A stretch of 64,000 nt of DNA from Lentzea californiensis (lineage in GTDB: Bacteria; Actinomycetota; Actinomycetes; Mycobacteriales; Pseudonocardiaceae), in assembly GCF_024648825.1 (NCBI RefSeq), contig NZ_JANBBE010000021.1:23488-87487 (forward strand), written 5' to 3'. Positions 56,470-63,720 of the stretch are shown here, piece after piece (the stretch's first letter is position 1; each line of letters begins with the position of its first letter). The notes below the pieces were generated by a model. It was not told the DNA's origin, did no database searches, and was given only the letters and a program-made list of their open reading frames with translations. Position numbers and translations under genes: made by a program.

Positions 56470-56930
56470 CACCACGGATCCGGCAGACCCTGACCGGTGG
56501 CGATCAGGCTGCGCAGGCTGCCGTTGACGTAGTGCAGCCACGCCGTGGAGCACGCACCGAAGCACTCGACGTCCGGCACAAGCCCGACGTGGGTGAACCT
56601 CAGCTCCGCGCCGCCGCCGGCGGGGACGATGTCGAACACGATCTCGCTGCCGGTCCACTCGGCCGAGTCCGAGACGAAGGACAGCAGGCTGTCCGTGACC
56701 TGCCAGAACAACCGGTTGCCCGGCGTCAGCTCCGTCACGCGCTGGCGGCTGTAGTGCTGCGGGGGATGCCGGTAGGTGAACTCGGCACCCACCTCGTCGG
56801 CACGTCCCTCGACCTCGCCGGTCCACCAGGCACGGACGTCCAGGACGGCCGCGTAGACCTCGTCCGGCGACTGCTCGACCGCGTACGAGGTGGTGTAGCC
56901 GCGCTCGGTGCGCGGCGCCTGCGTCGTCAT
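56469..56930 (-). CDS. SRPBCC/AHSA1 domain protein
   Basis: The 153-residue protein has the helix-grip (Bet v1/AHSA1) pattern, beginning with YTTSYAVEQSPDEVYAAVLD and VRAWWTGEVEGRADEVGAEF. It ends with the long C-terminal helix (STAWLHYVNGSLRSLIATGQ). Such proteins bind hydrophobic ligands. The ATG at 56928-56930 overlaps the ArsR stop by four bases. It is the third gene of a four-gene operon SRPBCC-ArsR-SRPBCC-PEPM on the minus strand. Confidence 0.85.
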   Translation of the reverse strand: MTTQAPRTERGYTTSYAVEQSPDEVYAAVLDVRAWWTGEVEGRADEVGAEFTYRHPPQHYSRQRVTELTPGNRLFWQVTDSLLSFVSDSAEWTGSEIVFDIVPAGGGAELRFTHVGLVPDVECFGACSTAWLHYVNGSLRSLIATGQGLPDPW

Positions 56931-57289
56931 GACTGGTCCGATCCTGTCTCTCGTTCCGCTGTGCCGCGCTGGATCCGTTCGGCGATCCGCTTGATCCGCT
57001 GCAGCCGGGCGTCCCAGGTGGTGCCGACCGCGGTCAGCTGGGCCACCGCGCGGGCGAGTTGCGCCTCGTCCACCTCGTAGCGGCGCTCGCGTCCGGCCGG
57101 TGTCACGTGCACCAGCCCGACGCGGTCGAGCACGCCGAGGTGCTTGGCGACCGCCTGCCGGGTGACCGGGAGCCGTTCGCTCAGCGTGGTCGCGGTGCCG
57201 CCGCCGTCGCTGAGCAGCAGGTCGAGCATCCGGCGGCGGGTCGGGTCGCCCACCGCGGACCAGAGGTCGTCGTCGATCGCCGCGCTCAC
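56927..57289 (-). CDS. ArsR family transcriptional regulator
   Basis: This 120-residue winged-helix regulator has LWSAVGDPTRRRMLDLLLSD, then LSERLPVTRQAVAKHLGVLD and RVGLVHVTPAGRERRYEVDE. This is the ArsR subgroup regularly paired with SRPBCC genes. There is no metal-site Cys. GTG 57289 overlaps the upstream SRPBCC stop by four bases. It probably binds the two GCAACC/GGTTGC palindromes upstream of the operon (57772 and 57816). Confidence 0.88.
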   Translation of the reverse strand: MSAAIDDDLWSAVGDPTRRRMLDLLLSDGGGTATTLSERLPVTRQAVAKHLGVLDRVGLVHVTPAGRERRYEVDEAQLARAVAQLTAVGTTWDARLQRIKRIAERIQRGTAERETGSDQS

Positions 57290-57750
57290 GGCCGCGCGAC
57301 CAGCAGCTCGGCTCGCGCGACGAGACGCGGGAGGAAGTGGTCCCAGCCCTGGACGTGATCGGCGTAGGCCTGCTCCAGCACGGCGGCCTCCCAGCCGCGC
57401 TCGCGGAACCCGGTCTCCTTGAAGCGCAGCAGCGTGCCGTCGCCGGAGGGCACGAGGTCGATCGTGACGAGCAGCGAGTTGCCCGGCGCCGCCGACGCGC
57501 CCTGGTCGTACACCCAGCGGAACGCGAACCGGCGGGGCGGGTCGGCCTCGACGACGGTGAGGTGTTCGACCTTCGCGTCCGGCGAGGCCGGGTCGCCGAA
57601 GGTGATCGTGCCGGTGCCGCCGGGCACGGCGTCGAGCTCGGCGTCGTCGGGCCACCACTCGCGCAGGTGCTCGGGAGAGCTGACCACCTCGTAGACCACC
57701 TCGGGGGTGGCCTCGATGCGCAGCTCGCGTTCGATGCTTCCGTGTTCCAC
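57286..57750 (-). CDS. SRPBCC/AHSA1 domain protein (operon lead gene)
   Basis: The 154-residue helix-grip protein starts with IERELRIEATPEVVYEVVSS and PEHLREWWPDDAELD. It continues with AFRWVYDQ and a C-terminal helix (WDHFLPRLVARAELLV). GTG 57750 is preceded by AGGAGA. It is the first gene of the operon and the two palindromes lie just upstream. Similar SRPBCC-ArsR pairs are widespread in actinomycetes; the ligand is unknown. Confidence 0.85.
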   Translation of the reverse strand: MEHGSIERELRIEATPEVVYEVVSSPEHLREWWPDDAELDAVPGGTGTITFGDPASPDAKVEHLTVVEADPPRRFAFRWVYDQGASAAPGNSLLVTIDLVPSGDGTLLRFKETGFRERGWEAAVLEQAYADHVQGWDHFLPRLVARAELLVARP

Positions 57751-57771
57751 GCCGGCTCTCCTCGCTTGAAG

Positions 57772-57788
57772 TGCAACCATCGGTTGCA
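57772..57788. promoter_or_regulatory. ArsR operator palindrome 1
   Basis: TGCAACCATCGGTTGCA has perfect 7-base arms around ATC, 22 bases upstream of the GTG start of the lead SRPBCC gene. Confidence 0.7.
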
Positions 57789-57815
57789 TCTCAAGTTAAC
57801 CGGCTCACCCGGCTT

Positions 57816-57834
57816 GCGCAACCTTTGGTTGCGC
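57816..57834. promoter_or_regulatory. ArsR operator palindrome 2
   Basis: GCGCAACCTTTGGTTGCGC has perfect 8-base arms around TTT. Its core GCAACCnnnGGTTGC is the same as operator 1, with centres 45 bp apart. Together they flank the probable promoter of the operon. Confidence 0.7.
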
Positions 57835-57839
57835 CGACG

Positions 57840-58010
57840 TCACTTCGCTGCGGGTTGAGTCCTGACCAACTGCAGCAGCGGTGCCCACTGGTGAGCCGTG
57901 AGCGGGAGTTCGACGGAGGGAGCCTTGCTGTCGCGGACGCCGACGCCGCGTCCCACCTCGACGCAATTGCCGTCGTTAGCGCTGTAACTACTCTTGCGCC
58001 ACCTGGTCAT
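57840..58010 (-). CDS. DUF397 protein
   Basis: The 56-residue protein is of the DUF397 family, common in multiple copies in actinomycetes: TRWRKSSYSANDGNCVEVG, then VRDSKAPSVELPLTAHQW. GAGGAGG precedes ATG 58010. It is almost always next to an XRE/DUF5753 regulator, as here, where the gene overlaps the regulator's 3' end by 23 bases. The pairs resemble BldB/WhiJ-type developmental regulators; the small protein may antagonise the regulator. Confidence 0.9.
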   Translation of the reverse strand: MTRWRKSSYSANDGNCVEVGRGVGVRDSKAPSVELPLTAHQWAPLLQLVRTQPAAK

Positions 58011-58848
58011 CACGAGCCTCCTCACCGATGATTTCAGTGATCAGCTTCCTCGTTTGAGCCTCATCCAACGCCGCCCGTCCGAGTGACTTCACGACGTTCT
58101 CGTAGAGGTCAACAGAGGGCTGATCTTCGAGGAAGACGTTAGCGCCGTGACTCTCCAGGTAGACGAGCGGTGGGATCTTCTTGAACTTCAGCAGGTCGAA
58201 GTCACCGGCAAGCCCCGCGTGCGGCCCGAACGCGGAGGGAATCAGGCGAATCGTGAGGTAGGGACGCACGGAGAGCCGCAGCAGGTGATGGAACTGTTCA
58301 GCCATCACGAGGACGCCGCCCACCTGAAGCCGGAGCGCCTGTTCGTGCATGAAGATGGTGATCGCACGGTGGCCGTCGAGGACCGACTGCTGTCGTTCCG
58401 TCCGCGTGCGCACCACAGCCGAAACGTCATGCACGTTCACAGCCGCGTTGGCCAGATGAAGGGTGTAGTCGGGTACCTGAAGCAGGCCGTGCACCACGTT
58501 CATCGACCAACCGGTGATGTCTGACGCGATCCCTTCGTGTTCCCTCAGGGTTCGTGCCCGATCTGGCGAACCAGAACCTGCAGGCTGCAACCAGTCTCTG
58601 ATGTGCGTTTCGTGGTGCAGCGCCATCAGGTGGTCGAACTCGTCGGGCGGCGTACGCAGCAGGCCGAGCAACTTGGCCAGGTCGACGTCGCTCACGCCTT
58701 CCTTGCCGTTGACCAGTTCCGAGACTTTAGCTTCCTGCCAGCCCAGCAATTCGGCGGCGGCGCGGTTGGTGAGGCCGGCCGCCCGCAGCAGCGCCCGTAT
58801 CGCGTCACCGAACTCGCGGCCGCGCACCGTTGATCTCCGCAAAGGCAT
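57988..58848 (-). CDS. XRE family regulator with DUF5753 domain
   Basis: The 286-residue protein has an N-terminal XRE HTH (about 10-65; AAGLTNRAAAELLGWQEAKV, SELVNGKEGVSDVDLAKLLG) and a C-terminal DUF5753 sensor domain (about 95-275; EGIASDITGWSMNVVHGLLQ, VPDYTLHLANA). Such WhiJ-like proteins with a DUF397 partner act in actinomycete differentiation and antibiotic control. ATG 58848 is the family start. Overlaps its DUF397 partner gene downstream. Confidence 0.9.
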   Translation of the reverse strand: MPLRRSTVRGREFGDAIRALLRAAGLTNRAAAELLGWQEAKVSELVNGKEGVSDVDLAKLLGLLRTPPDEFDHLMALHHETHIRDWLQPAGSGSPDRARTLREHEGIASDITGWSMNVVHGLLQVPDYTLHLANAAVNVHDVSAVVRTRTERQQSVLDGHRAITIFMHEQALRLQVGGVLVMAEQFHHLLRLSVRPYLTIRLIPSAFGPHAGLAGDFDLLKFKKIPPLVYLESHGANVFLEDQPSVDLYENVVKSLGRAALDEAQTRKLITEIIGEEARDDQVAQE

Positions 58849-58944
58849 GCGGGGGACGGTAGAGGCGGCGTTCCGTTTGGCTCCACCCATTCGCCGCAGG
58901 TCAACCTGAAAGCATGTCCTTTGGATGAGTTCCAAACCCCTGGA

Positions 58945-59532
58945 CTAGGCCGGCGCGACCGCGCGGCGGACGCTCTCGCGCAGGAAGTCCCGGCGGCGGT
59001 CGTGCGTTTCGGCGGGTTCGTCGCTGGAGGCCGCGTAGACGTTGCTGACCGGTGACCACGCCATCGACATCGCGATGACCATGGCCATCACGTCGAAGGG
59101 GTCGCCGTCGCGGACCAGCCCCGCCTGCTGCGCGTCGGTGATCGCCTGCAGCTTGCTCTGGTCCAGGCGATCGGTGTCGGCGACCAGGTGGCCGGTGGGG
59201 CGTCGTTCGAGACGGGCCCAGGTCGCGAGCCGAATGAGTTCGGGGCGCTCGATGTACTCGTCGTAGAGGCGCACGGCCCAGCCCGCCAGATCGGTGGCGT
59301 CGATGGGCACGACGTTGACGATCCGCTCCAGCGAGCCGAAGAAGATCGCGTCGAACAGCCCTTCCTTGTTGCCGAAGTAGGCGTAGAGCTGCGCTTTGTT
59401 GGTGCGCGCCGCGGCGACGACCCGTTCGATGCGGGCCCCGGCGATGCCGTGCTCGGCGAACTCGCGGGTGGCCACGTCGATGATGCGTTGCCGCGTGGCC
59501 GCGCCACGGGCGGTCAGCTGCTGGTCGGACAT
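58945..59532 (-). CDS. TetR family transcriptional regulator
   Basis: This 195-residue repressor has a HTH (GARIERVVAAARTNKAQLYA, YFGNKEGLFDAIF) and a helical ligand domain (TetR_C type with RLATWARLERRPTGHL). It is divergent from a zinc alcohol dehydrogenase gene. Repeats of GAACAGTC(G/T)GTTTA in the gap (59551 and 59601) are its probable operators, so it likely represses the dehydrogenase. Confidence 0.9.
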   Translation of the reverse strand: MSDQQLTARGAATRQRIIDVATREFAEHGIAGARIERVVAAARTNKAQLYAYFGNKEGLFDAIFFGSLERIVNVVPIDATDLAGWAVRLYDEYIERPELIRLATWARLERRPTGHLVADTDRLDQSKLQAITDAQQAGLVRDGDPFDVMAMVIAMSMAWSPVSNVYAASSDEPAETHDRRRDFLRESVRRAVAPA

Positions 59533-59543
59533 GACTGAACTGT

Positions 59544-59561
59544 ACCGACAGAACAGTCGGT
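59544..59561. promoter_or_regulatory. TetR operator 1 (alcohol dehydrogenase pair)
   Basis: ACCGACAGAACAGTCGGT is a perfect 6-6-6 inverted repeat 12 bases upstream of the tetR start. Confidence 0.65.
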
Positions 59562-59595
59562 TTACTTTGCGGACCTTCTAGGGGTAGCTTCAAAT

Positions 59596-59613
59596 AGACC
59601 GAACAGTCTGTTT
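59596..59613. promoter_or_regulatory. TetR operator 2 (alcohol dehydrogenase pair)
   Basis: AGACCGAACAGTCTGTTTA contains AGAC-CGAACA-GTCT and shares GAACAGTC-x-GTTTA with operator 1. It is 11 bases before the dehydrogenase start codon and overlaps the ribosome-binding region. Confidence 0.65.
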
Positions 59614-59624
59614 AAGGGAGAGTC

Positions 59625-60656
59625 ATGCGAACCACCACCGGTTGGCAGGCCGACGGACACGCGTTGCACCGGGTGCCGCTGTACCGCCGTGACCTGCGGA
59701 AAGACGACGTTGCGGTGCGTGTGGACTTCTGCGGCGTCTGCCACACCGACCTGCACTCGCTGCGCGCACACGACGGCGAGGGCGTGCTCGTGCCGGGTCA
59801 CGAGTTCACCGGGGTCGTCGTGGACGTCGGTCCCGAGGTGACCAAGTTCCGGGTCGGTGACCCGGTCGCGGTCGGCAACATCGTCGACTCCTGCGGCGTC
59901 TGCACGATGTGCGCGATAGGCCAGGAGAACTTCTGCCGCGAGTTCCCCACGCTCACCTACGGCGGGACCGACCGCCACGACGGGACGACGACGCTGGGCG
60001 GTTTCTCCCGCGAGTACGTGGTCCGCAACCGGTTCGCCCATCCCCTGCCGTCCGAGCTGGAACCGGCCGCCGCGGCACCGTTGCTGTGCGCGGGGATCAC
60101 GGTGTGGGAGCCGATGCGCGCCCTGGGGGTGGGCCCGGGAACGCGCGTCGCGGTGGCCGGCCTGGGCGGGCTGGGCCACCTCGCGGTCAAGTTCGCGGCC
60201 GCCCTGGGTGCCGAGGTGTCGGTGGTGAGCCGGTCGGCCGAGCGTGCGAGCGACGCGATCCGCCTTGGTGCCCGCGATGTCGTCGTCTCCACCGACCCGG
60301 ACAGCACCGAGGCGGCCCGCGACAGGTTCGACGTCCTCATCGACACCATCCCGGTCCCCCACGACCTCGGCCCCTACCTGCGTCTGGTGGCCGTCGACGG
60401 GACGCTGAGCCAGGTCGGGCACCTCGGCACCCTCACCGTCGAGGCGATGGACCTGCTCGTCGGCCGCAAGAAGCTGAGCTCCGGTGGCAGCGGCGGCCTT
60501 CCCGCCACCGCCGCCATGCTGGAGTTCTGCGCTACCCACGGCATCACCGCCGACGTCGAGGTCCTGCCGTCCGCCCGCGTCGCCGAGGCCCTCGACCGGC
60601 TCGACCGCGGTGACGTCCGCTACCGGTTCGTCCTCGACCTGTCCGACCTCGGCTGA
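59625..60656 (+). CDS. Zinc-dependent alcohol dehydrogenase (MDR, CAD/YahK-like)
   Basis: The 343-residue medium-chain dehydrogenase has the catalytic-zinc Cys in FCGVCHTDLHSL, the GHEFTGVVVDVG motif with the zinc His/Glu, and structural-zinc Cys residues in CGVCTMCAIGQENFC. The NADP(H) site is VAVAGLGGLGHLAVKFAAAL. It resembles cinnamyl-alcohol/YahK-type aldehyde reductases. AAGGGAG precedes ATG 59625. Its divergent TetR and the operator over the ribosome site suggest induction by an alcohol or aldehyde. Confidence 0.9.
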   Translation: MRTTTGWQADGHALHRVPLYRRDLRKDDVAVRVDFCGVCHTDLHSLRAHDGEGVLVPGHEFTGVVVDVGPEVTKFRVGDPVAVGNIVDSCGVCTMCAIGQENFCREFPTLTYGGTDRHDGTTTLGGFSREYVVRNRFAHPLPSELEPAAAAPLLCAGITVWEPMRALGVGPGTRVAVAGLGGLGHLAVKFAAALGAEVSVVSRSAERASDAIRLGARDVVVSTDPDSTEAARDRFDVLIDTIPVPHDLGPYLRLVAVDGTLSQVGHLGTLTVEAMDLLVGRKKLSSGGSGGLPATAAMLEFCATHGITADVEVLPSARVAEALDRLDRGDVRYRFVLDLSDLG

Positions 60657-60675
60657 CGTGCCGTGGCAGCGCTGA

Positions 60676-61041
60676 TCACTTCCAGGGCGTCCGGCGGCTG
60701 ACCCGCGGCATCCTGGCGATCTTCGCCTCCGCCTGCTCCTCGTCGATGATGCCCGCGGCAGCCCGCCGCCGCAGCTTGCCGGCCACGACGTCGGCGAGTG
60801 GCGCGTCGGCGAGCTTGCGCCAGCGCTTCGACGGAAGACGTTTGCGCTTGAGTTCGGAGTCAATGTCATCGGGCCGGGCCTGGACGAGCACCACCTGCTC
60901 GCGGCGCCGGTCCGACCGGACGTTGGCGCGCTTGTTCCTGGCGATGGCCTTGCGCGAGCCCTTGTCACTCTGTCCGTAGCAGTTGCGGGCGTCCCTGGCG
61001 TAGCTCAACGCCTTCTTCGCCTGCGGAGATCTCCTGGTCAC
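60676..61041 (-). CDS. Basic hypothetical protein
   Basis: This 121-residue, strongly basic protein has no signal peptide or membrane segment. The N-terminal half is rich in Lys, Arg and Asn (SPQAKKALSYARDARNCYGQ, SRKAIARNKRANVRSDRRR), compatible with nucleic-acid binding. The C-terminal half has LPSKRWRKLADAPLADVVAG and ends RMPRVSRRTPWK. Similar short proteins occur in actinomycetes without function. It is convergent with the alcohol dehydrogenase and divergent from the next tetR. Confidence 0.6.
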   Translation of the reverse strand: MTRRSPQAKKALSYARDARNCYGQSDKGSRKAIARNKRANVRSDRRREQVVLVQARPDDIDSELKRKRLPSKRWRKLADAPLADVVAGKLRRRAAAGIIDEEQAEAKIARMPRVSRRTPWK

Positions 61042-61091
61042 AGGCCGATTCTAACTGCGTGCGCACCTTATTTTGCTCAGCCGTGCTAAGT

Positions 61092-61109
61092 TTTGCTCAT
61101 GCGAGCAAA
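61092..61109. promoter_or_regulatory. Operator palindrome spanning a start codon
   Basis: TTTGCTC-ATGC-GAGCAAA (7-base perfect arms) lies across the ATG at 61099-61101 of the tetR gene. A related TTTTGCTCA occurs just upstream (61071-61080 region). Binding would block both transcription and initiation of the gene. Confidence 0.55.
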
Positions 61110-61665
61110 GTCCGTGACCGAGCAGGCCCGGCGGGCGCAGATCGTGGCGGCGGCGATCGCCACGATCGCGGAGCTGGACTACGCGGAGACGTCGTTCAAG
61201 GCCATCGCGGCGCGTGCGGGGCTGAGCAGCACGGGGCTGATCTCGTACCACTTCAAGAACAAGCAGGAGCTCGTCGACGTCGTGTTCGCGGACATCTTGG
61301 AGCGCTTCCAAGGGTTCGTGAGCACGCGGATGAACCAGGCGAGCGCCCGCCAGGAACTGCGGGCGTTCCTGGTCGCCAACATCGCGTTTCTGCGCGAACA
61401 CCGCGAGGACATGGTGGCGTTCCTGCGCATCAAGGCCCACGCGGCGGTGACGGACGGGGGCATCGCCGACTCCGATCACGCAGGGCTCGCCGACCTGCTG
61501 CGGCAGGGGCAGGACGCAGGCGAGTTCCGCGCGTTCGACCCGGACGTCATGGCCGTGTTCGTCCTCGCGCTGCGCAACAGCGTTGTGCAGCGGTCCGAGT
61601 CACTCGATCTCGACGTCTGCGAGCAGGAGCTGGTCGCGGCCGTCGACCTGGCCACAAGGGGTTAG
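61099..61665 (+). CDS. TetR family transcriptional regulator
   Basis: The 188-residue repressor has a HTH (TSFKAIAARAGLSSTGLISYHF) with a TetR_C ligand domain rich in aromatic/helical segments. ATG 61099 lies inside the palindrome described; TTG 61093 is an alternative start. It is cotranscribed with a downstream carboxylesterase lipoprotein gene, separated by two bases, and probably autorepresses the pair. Confidence 0.88.
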   Translation: MRAKSVTEQARRAQIVAAAIATIAELDYAETSFKAIAARAGLSSTGLISYHFKNKQELVDVVFADILERFQGFVSTRMNQASARQELRAFLVANIAFLREHREDMVAFLRIKAHAAVTDGGIADSDHAGLADLLRQGQDAGEFRAFDPDVMAVFVLALRNSVVQRSESLDLDVCEQELVAAVDLATRG

Positions 61666-61667
61666 CC

Positions 61668-63152
61668 ATGCGTCGGGGGACGTTGCTAGTTGCCGCATCA
61701 CTGCTGCTCAGCGCGTGCGGGAGAGGGGAAGCCATGCCATCGGACGTCGTTACGACCGATACGGGGCAGGTTCGGGGTGAGGTGCGGGACGGGCATCTGC
61801 GGTTCCAGGGGGTTCCGTACGCCCGCGCGGCTCGCTGGGAGCCGCCGGTGCGCGCGGCGGCGTGGAACGGGGTGCGGGACGCTTTCGAGCCCGGCAGTCC
61901 GTGCCCGCAGGTCGGATCGAGCTACTCCGAGACGAAGAGCACCGACGAGGACTGCCTGTTCACCAACGTCACGACGCCTTCGGTGGCCGGCCGCAAGCCG
62001 GTGCTGGTGTGGGTGCACGGCGACGGCGCGATCGGGGCCGGGCACTTCTTCGACGCGGAACGCCTTGCGCGGCAAGGGGATGTCGTCGTGGTGACGTTCA
62101 ACTACCGAATGGGCGTGTTCGGCGGCTTCGGCCTGCCGGGCCTCGAGCACTCCGGTGAGTTCGGGCTGCTCGACCAGCGCGCGGCATTGGAGTGGGTCCA
62201 ACGCAACATCTCCGGCTTCGGCGGGGATCCGGGCAACGTGACGTTGTTCGGGGTGTCCTTCGGGGCGACCGCGGTGAGCGCGCACCTGATCGGGCAGCGG
62301 CCCTTGTTCCACAAGGCGATCATGCACAGCTCGTTCACTTTGGTGGACGTGCCTCGCGGCGCCTGGTTCCCGGACCTGGAGGCGTTGCCGTCACTCGCGT
62401 GGCGGCCGGTGCCGGAGATCCAGGAGATCGGCAAGATGATCAGCGCCGAACTGGGCTGCACGGACGTCGAGTGCCTGCGGCGACTGCCGGCGGAGAAGCT
62501 GCTGGACTACCCGCAGATCATGAACATCTTCCAGTCCGTCGGCTACGGCGGCTCGTTGCTCCCCCGGCTCCCGGCCGAGTCGCTGGAGTCGGGCGAGTTC
62601 GCCGACGTGCCGATCCTGGCCGGCGCGACCCGCGACGAGCACAACAGCTTCGTCGGGCTGTTCCGGCCGGAGCCCATGTCCACTGAGGACTACTCACGGC
62701 TCGTGCGGGAGGCGTTCCCCGACCGCGCGGCCGAGATCGAGCGCGAGTACCCGGTCAGCGCGTTCGCGTCGCCGAAGCAGGCGTGGGCGACGGTGCTGAC
62801 AGATCGCGTGTGGGCTCGTGCGACGTTCAGGCAGAACACGCTCTACGCGAAGAAGGCGCCCGTTTACGCGTTCGAGTTCGCTGACCGCAACGCGGCTACG
62901 GACCCGTCGATGCCGCCTGAATTGCACGGCGCGAACCACTCGTCGGACATCGACTACCTGTTCCCCGACGAGGACTTCACGAAGGACCGCGGCCTGTCCG
63001 ACCACATGATCAAGACGTGGACGGACTTCGCCCGCACCGGAACGCCGGGCTGGCCCCGGTTCTCCGAGGGCCAGTACGTGCAGTCACTGGCTCCGGGCGC
63101 GATCGGACCCGTCGACTACGCGGCCGAGCACAGGCTGGCGTTCTGGCGCTAG
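61668..63152 (+). CDS. Carboxylesterase (type B) lipoprotein
   Basis: This 494-residue esterase/lipase of the carboxylesterase B family has a lipoprotein signal (LLLSACG lipobox, Cys near residue 17), so it is membrane-anchored outside the cell. The oxyanion region reads VWVHGDGAIGAGHFFD, where HGGG is usual, and the nucleophile elbow is FGVSFGATAVSAHL with Ser. The catalytic His is in LHGANHSSDIDYLF; the acid is expected in the ILAGATRDEHNSF region. The gene follows tetR closely, an inducible extracellular ester-hydrolase operon. Two hairpins follow it. Confidence 0.88.
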   Translation: MRRGTLLVAASLLLSACGRGEAMPSDVVTTDTGQVRGEVRDGHLRFQGVPYARAARWEPPVRAAAWNGVRDAFEPGSPCPQVGSSYSETKSTDEDCLFTNVTTPSVAGRKPVLVWVHGDGAIGAGHFFDAERLARQGDVVVVTFNYRMGVFGGFGLPGLEHSGEFGLLDQRAALEWVQRNISGFGGDPGNVTLFGVSFGATAVSAHLIGQRPLFHKAIMHSSFTLVDVPRGAWFPDLEALPSLAWRPVPEIQEIGKMISAELGCTDVECLRRLPAEKLLDYPQIMNIFQSVGYGGSLLPRLPAESLESGEFADVPILAGATRDEHNSFVGLFRPEPMSTEDYSRLVREAFPDRAAEIEREYPVSAFASPKQAWATVLTDRVWARATFRQNTLYAKKAPVYAFEFADRNAATDPSMPPELHGANHSSDIDYLFPDEDFTKDRGLSDHMIKTWTDFARTGTPGWPRFSEGQYVQSLAPGAIGPVDYAAEHRLAFWR

Positions 63153-63197
63153 TGTCCCGCGCCGGAAATCCGCTATCGAAGTCCGTTCCACCGCAAC

Positions 63198-63220
63198 GGC
63201 GTGTCGAGCGCCGACACGCC
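63198..63220. terminator. Hairpin 1 downstream of carboxylesterase
   Basis: GGCGTGTCG (63198-63206) pairs perfectly with CGACACGCC (63212-63220) across a five-base loop, 46 bases after the esterase stop. Confidence 0.5.
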
Positions 63221-63233
63221 GTGCCTGTGGTTC

Positions 63234-63280
63234 ACGCGGGGACCTTACGTACTGCATGAGAGTACGTAAGGTCCCCGCGT
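63234..63280. terminator. Strong hairpin, likely bidirectional terminator
   Basis: A perfect 20-bp stem is made by 63234-63253 (starting ACGCGGGGACCTTACG) and 63261-63280 (ending GGTCCCCGCGT) with a seven-base loop, between the esterase gene and the convergent XRE-like gene. The AT-containing apex (TTACGTACT) could also act as a protein site. Confidence 0.75.
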
Positions 63281-63329
63281 ACCGCGGTGACGAGCTGAGA
63301 ATTAGACAGCGAATTAACGGCGCACGACG

Positions 63330-63644
63330 CTAGGCGAGCGACTTGGTGAACTGTCTCAGGTGCGCGAGCTGGTCAGCGCTGAGGCGCCGGCACTCCCAGG
63401 CGAGCTCACCGACCTCGGGGTCCGGCGTCCCTACCGGGGTGATTCCAGTCAGGGCTTCGAGTTCGGTGGCCGGGACGTTCAGCAGGACGGCCAGGTCGCC
63501 GAGCAGCTCAGGGGTAAGTTCCGTGCGCCCGGAGCTCACCCCGATGTACGTGGAGGCCGACCAGTAGCGGGCACCCTTCGTCACCCGGTAGGTCGCACGT
63601 GCGATCGATGCCGGGGACAAGTTCCGGTTCGCGAGCAGGCGCAT
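63330..63644 (-). CDS. XRE-like helix-turn-helix protein
   Basis: The 104-residue protein has a helix-turn-helix-like start (LLANRNLSPASIARATYRVT, TYIGVSSGRTELTPELLGDL) as in small Cro/CI-type regulators, then LNVPATELEALTGITPVG and a helical tail with WECRRLSADQLAHLRQFTKS. ATG 63644 is assumed; the frame is open upstream to 63740 but the added part runs into the transposon region. Regulatory target unknown. It is convergent with the esterase gene and divergent from the transposase. Confidence 0.7.
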   Translation of the reverse strand: MRLLANRNLSPASIARATYRVTKGARYWSASTYIGVSSGRTELTPELLGDLAVLLNVPATELEALTGITPVGTPDPEVGELAWECRRLSADQLAHLRQFTKSLA

Positions 63645-63720
63645 CACGACGCCGCCTAGATGAGTAAGTCCAAGGGGTAGGCGTCTAGAGACGCGAAGCG
63701 AGGGTGTCGATGTACGGGTT

